Origin: Nitrospira sp.
GTDB lineage: Bacteria > Nitrospirota > Nitrospiria > Nitrospirales > Nitrospiraceae
Assembly: GCA_018242765.1 (NCBI GenBank)
Contig: JAFEBH010000019.1
Coordinates: 58,491-122,490, forward strand
Reading direction: 5' to 3'
DNA length: 64,000 bases
Positions 59,005-64,000 of the stretch are shown here, one piece after another (position 1 is the stretch's first letter; the number at the start of each line of letters is the position of its first letter). A model generated the notes under the pieces. It did not search any database. It saw only the letters and a list, made by a program, of their open reading frames with translations, and was not told the DNA's origin. Made by a program: the position numbers and the translations under genes.

Positions 59005-59418
59005 TCAGCATTTGTTTCTTTCCAGGCACATCAAGGTCGGACAACGGTCGGTGGACTGACCAGCTTCACAAGTTTGGATTAATTTTTTCAGCGCACGAGC
59101 CAGTACCCGTAAATCTTGAACTTTGGATTCCACTTGCATGAGTTTCACCTGTGCACGTTTCTGCACATCACCACGGCAAGCCGTTAGTGAAGCAACCCTT
59201 AGAGTGAGCAACTCAGAGATCTCCCTCAGAGTGAACCCTAGGCCTTGGGCTTTCTTGATGAACCTCAGGCGCCGTTCCTCTTCATGCCCGTACAGTCTAT
59301 ATTTCGAAGGCCTTCTCGCTGACGGATTGAGCAAGTTCAGGCGCTCGTAGTAACGGACGGTCTGGACATTCACCCCAACAGTCCTAGCAAGCTGGCCGAT
59401 AGTCAGTTGAGCAGCCAT
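59005..59418 (-). CDS. MerR-family heavy-metal regulator
   Basis: A 137-residue MerR protein: winged helix (TIGQLARTVGVNVQTVRYYE, RLNLLNPSARRPSKYRLYGH), a dimer helix and metal-loop cysteines (TACRGDVQ, IQTCEAGQSTDRCPTLMC). The Cys set resembles MerR/CadR/ZntR-type sensors; a CueR-type CxxxxxxCC ending is absent, so Cu(I) is less likely despite copAB next door. ATG 59418 aligns with the family; the frame opens at 59448. It is convergent with copB and divergent from the promoter at 59492. Confidence 0.88.
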   Translation of the reverse strand: MAAQLTIGQLARTVGVNVQTVRYYERLNLLNPSARRPSKYRLYGHEEERRLRFIKKAQGLGFTLREISELLTLRVASLTACRGDVQKRAQVKLMQVESKVQDLRVLARALKKLIQTCEAGQSTDRCPTLMCLERNKC

Positions 59419-59491
59419 GTCATCACTCTGAAGGGATACACCTTGCACTACAGTATAGAGTCAAGCGACTCTACGGAGTTTCGCACCCCTC

Positions 59492-59523
59492 TTGACTTGA
59501 TACTATGGTACAGCCCGTAGGAT
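59492..59523 (+). promoter_or_regulatory. MerR-type promoter (20-bp spacer)
   Basis: -35 TTGACT (59492-59497) and -10 TAGGAT (59518-59523) are separated by 20 bp containing a short TAC-TATG-GTA dyad. The overlong spacer with an internal dyad is characteristic of promoters activated by MerR-family proteins. It reads away from the regulator gene at 59005-59418, into a broken region. Confidence 0.7.
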
Positions 59524-59547
59524 GGCGTTCAAAGGGAGGTGATGATT

Positions 59548-59838
59548 ATGTGCCCCTGGGTAGAACAGTTTGGCTTTTGCCCCTATGAGGCTGCGTCCAA
59601 GGTATGGCAGTGGATGCACAGCTTCCTGCCATTATCTTATCGAAGGGCGGCAGTCTTCGTATGCTGCCGCCTTTGTTGCCTTTGCTTCACATACATGAAC
59701 ATGACAAGCTGCTCAGTTGGATGCGTTCGAGGCCCTCTCGATACAGCGCACAGCGTTCTTTGGCCTTTGCCATATCACCCTCGTGCTTCTGAATGCATTG
59801 CCGATAGCCTTTCAGCAGTTCGGCTGTTTCGCGTCTAA
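59548..59838 (+). CDS. Possible remnant ORF under the MerR-type promoter
   Basis: GGGAGGTGATGATT precedes ATG 59548. The first 30 residues (CPWVEQFGFCPYEAASKVWQ) could be the start of a real metal-transport or efflux gene, but the remainder runs antisense through the Cys-tailed gene fragment on the other strand. I read it as a truncated 5' end fused to unrelated DNA. Confidence 0.3.
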   Translation: MCPWVEQFGFCPYEAASKVWQWMHSFLPLSYRRAAVFVCCRLCCLCFTYMNMTSCSVGCVRGPLDTAHSVLWPLPYHPRASECIADSLSAVRLFRV

Positions 59839-59872
59839 TCTCCGCGTTCGCTTGCCGCTGACGGTAGTCCAT
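59687..59872 (-). pseudogene. 5'-truncated copy of the Cys-ended lipoprotein gene
   Basis: MDYRQRQANAEIRRETAELL through GLERIQLSSLSCSCM is nearly identical to the last 60 residues of 63436-63747. The signal peptide and N-terminal part are missing; the homology begins exactly where the CzcA remnant ends, so the copy was cut by a recombination. Confidence 0.85.
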
Positions 59873-60160
59873 GCAATTGGTTTATGTAGGCGATCCTTAC
59901 TATTCCGTTCAGAACAGCGATACCGAACAATGCGATGAAACCAACGGAAGCCGGAACGGAGAGATAGAGACTACCGATCTGCAACACCACGAGATCACCG
60001 ACCATGGCAAATGGAATCGCAGCAGAATCAACGTCGCCTGTCTGAGATTCCTAAACGTGACGAACAAAATAAGGACAATGAGCCCAATTGACCAACGGAC
60101 ATCACGATGGCCAGACGAGTCATGGCTCGCTGTTGATTTCGAACAGCTCACCCCACGTCA
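59873..60160 (-). pseudogene. CzcA/CusA (HME-RND) remnant
   Basis: Minus-strand pieces in two or more frames: SIGLIVLILFVTFRNLRQAT followed by IPFAMVGDLVVLQIGSLYLS, VPASVGFIALFGIAVLNGIV and RIAYINQLHG. This is the well-known helix 10-12 region of heavy-metal RND transporters (compare GFIALFGIAVLNG in CzcA). The rest of the about 1000-residue protein is gone. Confidence 0.75.
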
Positions 60161-60177
60161 GCAGTTCAGTGATAATC

Positions 60178-60338
60178 GGACTCGGTTTTCTCAAAGATCT
60201 GAACAGCGTGCGCTGGACAACAGTGCGTGACAGATCCTGGCGTGGGTGGTGACGCTGCCGGGCTCCGCAATTCTTGCCGTGCTTGCCTACCTGCTGCTCA
60301 CTCGCATTTGGGTGAGCGGTCCTACAGTCTCGTCATAA
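60178..60338 (+). pseudogene. C-terminal remnant of a PiT-type phosphate permease
   Basis: GLGFLKDLNSVRWTTVR, a one-base frameshift, then QILAWVVTLPGSAILAVLAY and LLLTRIW before the stop at 60336. The A-W-x-x-T-L-P-x-S-A helix is the hallmark of the last PiT membrane segment. Nothing upstream remains. Confidence 0.6.
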
Positions 60339-60364
60339 TGTGAGGTGGTACATCTCGGTGATGC

Positions 60365-61801
60365 CTAGTCTGCACAGCAGCTCATGTTTGACACGTCTTT
60401 TGTGTAAGACAGCGCGGCTAGTTTGAGCGCCTCGGACATGGTTGGATAAACGTGCAGCAGGTGGGCGAAGTCGCCGATCGTCGCACCAAAATGAAGCCCT
60501 ATGGCCGCTTCATGAATCACCTCCGCTGCGTTCATTCCGTGCATGGAAACCCCCAGCACCTTCTTCGTGTTCCTGTCCGCAACCATCTTCAGGACCCCTC
60601 TGGTCTCGCGGACCGCCCCAGCTCTGGGAACGAGGGACATCGGAATCATGCGACAATCGCACGCGTACCCGCGCGCATTGGCCTCCTCGTCCGAGAGTCC
60701 GACGACGCCCACTTGCGGGTCGGTAAAAATCGCTCGCGGAATCACGGCGTGGTTTACCTTATGGCTCCCTTTGCCGTTGAGAGCATTCTCGGCAGCAATC
60801 CCGCCGTCCTGCGCCCCCACAGGAGTCGCCATCTGGCTTCCCGTGTATGAACCAATCACGTCTCCGGCCGCATACACATGCTCGGCAGAAGTGCGCAGCT
60901 CGTCGTTGACCTTCACGAAGCCACGGTCATCCAGATCGACTCCTGGAAGGTCAAGTCCGAGCTGTGCCGTATTCGGTATGCGCCCCGTGGCAACCAGGAG
61001 CTTCGCCGCTTTCAGTTCCTTCTGCCGGCCGTCCACCTGGAGCGTGACCACGACTTGGCGTTCATCGCCATGCACCCGGCTCACGGTGGCTTTCGTATAA
61101 ATGGCAATTCCCTCCTCACGAAATACCTCTGCCACTGATTGCGCAATCTCCGGCTCGTAGGCCGTAAGAATTCGCGCTCCGCGTGCCAGAATCGTAACGC
61201 TGGTGCCGAAGCGCGAAAACATCTGGCCCAGCTCAAGCGCGATGTAGCCGCCACCGAGGATGATCAGCGACACGGGAAGCTCTGTGAGTTCGATGTCTTC
61301 GTGACTGGTGAGCAGGTCGCTGGTGAGATACGGCGTGTCACGAAGCCCGGGAACCTCTGGCACTGCGGGCGAGCTTCCCGTCGCGACAAGGAACCGAGCC
61401 GCTGAGAGCACCTGCCCGTTCACGGTCACCTCGTTGGAGCCGCTGAAGCGGGCTGATCCTTCAAACACGCGGATGCGTTGAGAGTTGAAGACAATGCTCT
61501 GATACTTCTTTCCCCGGTAGTCTTCAATCACGGCATCCTTCTGCTCGATCAGGGCGCGGAAGTCCAGGCTCATCGAGGTAGGAGAGAGCCCTGGATAGCG
61601 CGGATGCTTCGTATCGTAGAGGATTTTCGCGGCTTCGATGAGATTCTTTGACGGCAAGCAGCCACGATTGGCACACGTGCCACCGAGCGTTCGCACCTCG
61701 GTCATGGCTGCCGTGTGTCCGCTTGCTGCCGCGCGAAGCGCGGCAGCAAACGCCGTCGAGCCGGATCCGAGAATCACCAGGTCAAATTTCTCCGCCATCA
61801 T
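60365..61801 (-). CDS. merA: Mercuric reductase
   Basis: A 478-residue flavin disulfide oxidoreductase that reduces Hg(II) to Hg(0) with NADPH. FAD motif (LVILGSGSTAFAAALRAAAS), redox-active GTCANRGCLPSKN (near 41-52), NAD motif (SLIILGGGYIALELGQMF), FAD-contact VYAAGDVIGSYTGSQM, and a C-terminal vicinal Cys pair (DVSNMSCCAD) that receives mercury. It lacks the N-terminal HMA domain (NmerA) of many MerA proteins; a separate MerP is present. GGAGGGGAC precedes two adjacent ATGs (61801, 61798). Last gene of the minus-strand mer operon. Confidence 0.95.
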   Translation of the reverse strand: MMAEKFDLVILGSGSTAFAAALRAAASGHTAAMTEVRTLGGTCANRGCLPSKNLIEAAKILYDTKHPRYPGLSPTSMSLDFRALIEQKDAVIEDYRGKKYQSIVFNSQRIRVFEGSARFSGSNEVTVNGQVLSAARFLVATGSSPAVPEVPGLRDTPYLTSDLLTSHEDIELTELPVSLIILGGGYIALELGQMFSRFGTSVTILARGARILTAYEPEIAQSVAEVFREEGIAIYTKATVSRVHGDERQVVVTLQVDGRQKELKAAKLLVATGRIPNTAQLGLDLPGVDLDDRGFVKVNDELRTSAEHVYAAGDVIGSYTGSQMATPVGAQDGGIAAENALNGKGSHKVNHAVIPRAIFTDPQVGVVGLSDEEANARGYACDCRMIPMSLVPRAGAVRETRGVLKMVADRNTKKVLGVSMHGMNAAEVIHEAAIGLHFGATIGDFAHLLHVYPTMSEALKLAALSYTKDVSNMSCCAD

Positions 61802-61840
61802 GTCCCCTCCTGAGTTGGTTATCCGGGAATGTCCTTCAGA

Positions 61841-62086
61841 TCACACGCACATCTGGCGCCGCATGAAGTAGTAGCCCAGCGCAGCCACTCCGATGAACAT
61901 CACAAGAAGGCCGATCAATATGGCATCATTGAGAATGAATCCGAGGCCAAGCGCGGTGACCAGCCCGGCGACCATAAACGGCGCCACGCAGCAGAGTGCA
62001 GCAAACGCTGCCCCGCTGATGCCGACCGCCATAAGCGCTCGGCCCAACCATGATGGCGCTTCGTGACTATTGGTTTTCCCGTCCAT
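61841..62086 (-). CDS. merF: MerF-like mercury transport protein
   Basis: An 81-residue protein with two membrane helices. A vicinal Cys pair lies in the first (GISGAAFAALCCVAPFMVAG), then GLVTALGLGFILNDAILIGL and LLVMFIGVAALGYYFMRRQM; a further Cys is near the end (QMCV). This matches the two-helix MerF-type importers that pass Hg(II) inward to MerA. It lies between merP and merA, eight bases after merP. Confidence 0.75.
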   Translation of the reverse strand: MDGKTNSHEAPSWLGRALMAVGISGAAFAALCCVAPFMVAGLVTALGLGFILNDAILIGLLVMFIGVAALGYYFMRRQMCV

Positions 62087-62094
62087 TGCGGCTC

Positions 62095-62373
62095 CTAGGG
62101 CTGAACGGTGGAGGGATAGCCCGCGTTCTTGGTGGCCTCCAGCAGCGCCTCGACCGTGGTCTTGGCGTCATCGAAGGTGACCAGGGCTTCCTTCTTCTCC
62201 AAGTTGACCTCGATGTTCTCGACGCCTTCAACCTTGTTCAGCGCCTTCTTAATCGTGATCGGGCAGGCTGCGCAGGTCATGCCCGTCACCCACAGGGTGA
62301 CCGTTTGCGTGGTGGCCCAGGCGGGCGCGCTCAGAGCGGCCGAGAGGGCGAGTACCGTGACGAGCTTTTTCAT
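62095..62373 (-). CDS. merP: Periplasmic mercury-binding protein MerP
   Basis: A 92-residue protein: signal peptide (LVTVLALSAALSAPAWATT) and an HMA domain with GMTCAACPITIKKALNKVEG. The metal site is CAAC. It scavenges periplasmic Hg(II) and hands it to MerT or MerF. Twelve bases separate it from merT; both are under the MerR promoter at 62847-62877. Confidence 0.93.
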   Translation of the reverse strand: MKKLVTVLALSAALSAPAWATTQTVTLWVTGMTCAACPITIKKALNKVEGVENIEVNLEKKEALVTFDDAKTTVEALLEATKNAGYPSTVQP

Positions 62374-62385
62374 GACGTGTTCCTT

Positions 62386-62772
62386 TCAGTACAACAGCGG
62401 CAGAATGTAGGGGAACGCAAGCGCGAGCCCCGTCAGTGCGGCGACAATTACAAAGATGATCTTCTGCGCCATCTTGACTTGCGGCACGGCACAGACCTCC
62501 CCCGGTTTACAGGCTTCGGCGGGCCGGAAGATGCGCCGGTAGGCGAAGAAGAGCGCCACGAGGGCTGCGCCGATAAAGATTGGACGATACGGTTCGAGCA
62601 CTGTCAAATTGCCGATCCACGCGCCGCTGACGCCAATCGCTACCAAGACGAGGGGGCCGAGACAGCAGATCGAGGCGAGGAACGCCGCGAGACCGCTGAT
62701 ACCCAAGGCGCCACGACCGTTTGGGGGTTTAACCCACGGGTTCTCTTTCTCCGACCTGGACAACCTCTCCAT
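62386..62772 (-). CDS. merT: Mercury transporter MerT
   Basis: A 128-residue, three-helix inner-membrane importer. Helix 1 carries the Cys pair (LAAFLASICCLGPLVLVAIG); a loop Cys pair follows (AEACKPGEVCAVPQ); helix 3 is IIFVIVAALTGLALAFPYIL. ATG 62772 is chosen over 62838 because the -10 element of the operon lies at 62847-62852, leaving no room for a leader before 62838. Confidence 0.92.
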   Translation of the reverse strand: MERLSRSEKENPWVKPPNGRGALGISGLAAFLASICCLGPLVLVAIGVSGAWIGNLTVLEPYRPIFIGAALVALFFAYRRIFRPAEACKPGEVCAVPQVKMAQKIIFVIVAALTGLALAFPYILPLLY

Positions 62773-62846
62773 TGCACCACCTATTTCCCGAGCGTCCGTA
62801 GTACAAGCGGTCATACCTGTTTCTACAGACTTTCTCATTGATTCCA

Positions 62847-62877
62847 GTCTAAACTCCGTACTACGGTACGGAATCAA
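62847..62877 (-). promoter_or_regulatory. merT promoter and MerR operator (19-bp spacer)
   Basis: On the minus strand: -35 TTGATT (62877-62872), a 19-bp spacer holding the dyad CCGTAC-CGTA-GTACGG, and -10 TTAGAC (62852-62847). Spacer length and dyad are textbook MerR features. The merR gene starts 13 bp away in the opposite direction, so MerR controls both from here. Confidence 0.9.
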
Positions 62878-62889
62878 GGGAAATTTTTC

Positions 62890-63288
62890 ATGGCGTCAGA
62901 ATTGACGATAGGTCGAGTGGCGAAGCTTGCCGGGGTGAATGTCGAAACGATCCGTTATTATCAGAGGCGGGGATTGCTGGCAGAGCCTGACAAGCCGCAC
63001 ATGGGTTATCGCCGATATCCTCCGGCCATCGTGAAGCACATCCGCTTTATTAAGCGGGCGCAGGCCCTTGGGTTCACGTTGGAGGAAATCACCGAACTCC
63101 TACGGCTGGAGGAAGCCCGCGCTTGTGCCGAGACCCGCGCTCTGGCCGCCCACAAGATGCAGTTGATTGAACAAAAACTGACGGACCTCACGGCAATGCG
63201 GAAAGCGTTAGCTGGTCTGGTCCAACAGTGTGATAGGAAACAACCTGCGAAAGAGTGCCCAATCATTCAGGTGCTTGAACAGGATTAG
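62890..63288 (+). CDS. merR: Mercury-responsive regulator MerR
   Basis: A 132-residue MerR: HTH (TIGRVAKLAGVNVETIRYYQ), wing (RRGLLAEPDKPHMGYRRYPP) and the three Hg(II)-binding cysteines in ARACAETRA, VQQCDRKQPAKECPI. Divergent from merT over the shared operator. ATG 62890 is 13 bp from the -35 element of merT. Confidence 0.94.
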   Translation: MASELTIGRVAKLAGVNVETIRYYQRRGLLAEPDKPHMGYRRYPPAIVKHIRFIKRAQALGFTLEEITELLRLEEARACAETRALAAHKMQLIEQKLTDLTAMRKALAGLVQQCDRKQPAKECPIIQVLEQD

Positions 63289-63435
63289 TGTGTGGATTCA
63301 TCTGCACGAGCGTGTCCCGCACAAGGGTATCTCGTCAGTGAACAGAGCATCCGCGTCTGACGAAGCAGCAGAACTTGCTCGCGAGATTGAGGTTTCCTTT
63401 TGCTCAATGCAAGGCCTGACCCTTGTGCTTCGCCT

Positions 63436-63747
63436 CTACATACATGAACATGACATGCTACTCAGTTCAATGCGTTCCAGGCCTTCTCGATACAGCGCAC
63501 AGCTTTCTTTGGCCTTTGTCAAATCGCCCTCGTGCTTTTGGATGCACTGCCGATAGCCTTTCAGCAATTCGGCTGCTTCACGGCTGATCTCAGCATTGGC
63601 TTTCCGCTGACGGTAGTCCACACATCGCATCGCGTCCTTGCCGGCTAGCATTCCGCAATCCGCCTGCTCATACTGCGCACCCATCCCGCACGCCATGAAC
63701 AGCGGTGAAACGAAGAGGGCCATGAGAAGAGTCCATAATCGCTTCAT
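63436..63747 (-). CDS. Small lipoprotein with Cys-ended C-terminus
   Basis: 103 residues with a lipoprotein-like signal (LWTLLMALFVSPLFMACG). The mature part has Cys-containing segments (YEQADCGMLAGKDAMRCVDY) and a helical stretch (AELLKGYRQCIQKHEGDLTK, AKESCALYREGLERIELSSM), ending in SCSCM. GGGAG lies eight bases before ATG 63747. Seven or more cysteines suggest disulfides or metal binding. A truncated copy lies at 59687-59872 beyond the other end of the mer block. Unknown family. Confidence 0.7.
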   Translation of the reverse strand: MKRLWTLLMALFVSPLFMACGMGAQYEQADCGMLAGKDAMRCVDYRQRKANAEISREAAELLKGYRQCIQKHEGDLTKAKESCALYREGLERIELSSMSCSCM

Positions 63748-63753
63748 CGTCAA

Positions 63754-63874
63754 ACTCCCTAATTCTGCTAATTCTGATGGTTAGCTAATGTAGCGGTTCC
63801 AGGTTGCATAATATTCATGGACGGTCCCGCGGGGCAGGCTTGTGAGTAGAAGCAAGAGACCCACGGCAACATCA
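63754..63874. other. Short intergenic
   Basis: No gene or terminator is recognised between the lipoprotein gene and the truncated ORF at the right edge. Confidence 0.3.
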
Positions 63875-64000
63875 TTACCGGTTGACATAGAGGTTCCACC
63901 CGTCGCCCACGCCGAGCGAGAGGACGGTCAACGGATTGATGATCTGCCGGATCCCCAGTTCGATGATATTGGAGTCGGCGCCTTTGCGGCGTTGCTGCTC
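63875..64000 (-). CDS. C-terminal end of an ORF cut by the window edge
   Basis: The last 41 codons are visible (ADSNIIELGIRQIINPLTVL, SLGVGDGWNLYVNR, stop at 63875). The pattern NP-x-TVLSLGVG is seen at the ends of outer-membrane barrel proteins, so a barrel protein is possible. Start and most of the gene lie outside. Confidence 0.4.
   Translation of the reverse strand, partial: EQQRRKGADSNIIELGIRQIINPLTVLSLGVGDGWNLYVNR

Noticed and set aside
1..64000. CRISPR arrays, tRNA or rRNA genes
   Set aside because: No regularly spaced short repeats of CRISPR type and no recognisable tRNA arms or rRNA motifs were seen; the only short regular arrays are the iterons and the 12-codon and FG-GAP coding repeats.

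Overview
The window looks like part of a plasmid, or a plasmid-derived region, from an environmental Gram-negative bacterium. Gram-negative is supported by outer-membrane receptors and porins, TonB-ExbBD, CusCBA, lipoproteins and a TolC-type channel. The mix of CusCBA, large multicopper oxidases, a glucan phosphorylase next to a GH57 enzyme, and c-type cytochromes recalls Nitrospira-type Nitrospirota. That affiliation is a recollection of typical gene content, not proof.

Layout. (1) 1-1401: an exported SpvB/FG-GAP protein running off the left edge. (2) 1.5-7.1 kb: a graveyard of IS elements (an IS3-type remnant, an intact IS256-type copy, other IS3 and integrase remnants) around one SGNH-hydrolase gene. 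(3) 7.1-13.1 kb, minus strand: two genes each followed by an integron attC-like hairpin (a frameshifted PD-(D/E)XK nuclease and a 12-residue-repeat SH3 protein), three copies of a dispersed repeat, and an operon of linalool dehydratase-like, SCP2-like and DUF169 genes. (4) 13.2-16 kb: an MBL-fold lipoprotein and a single-domain response regulator. (5) 16-22.8 kb: a replication/partition backbone with a Rep initiator, five iterons plus a DnaA box, ParB, ParA, an HTH regulator, three parS-like palindromes, a winged-helix protein and a tyrosine recombinase. (6) 23-24.1 kb: a decayed sensor kinase. (7) 24.4-36 kb: a TonB receptor with TonB/ExbD/ExbB, a broken metallochaperone gene and a Cys-tailed ECF sigma factor, divergent from a small Cys/Met protein and cusCBA. 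(8) 36-49 kb: four paralogous small helical exported proteins, a YHS-glucan phosphorylase fusion, DUF2933 and ICMT-like membrane proteins, a GH57 enzyme, a free YHS protein, two cytochromes c and a heme-containing porin. (9) 49-59 kb: a P2-type ATPase, two more small Cys/Met proteins, a CotA-like multicopper oxidase, CopA and CopB. (10) 59-63.8 kb: two MerR regulators, merT-merP-merF-like-merA, and copies of a Cys-ended lipoprotein gene.

Taken together this is a metal-resistance replicon. CusCBA exports Cu/Ag across the envelope, CopA/CopB and the second multicopper oxidase would detoxify periplasmic copper, and the mer genes reduce Hg(II). Around them lie several small uncharacterised protein families duplicated in step with the metal genes. 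Duplications, truncated copies, IS scars and frameshifts show active rearrangement. Several single-base frameshifts could instead be sequencing errors.
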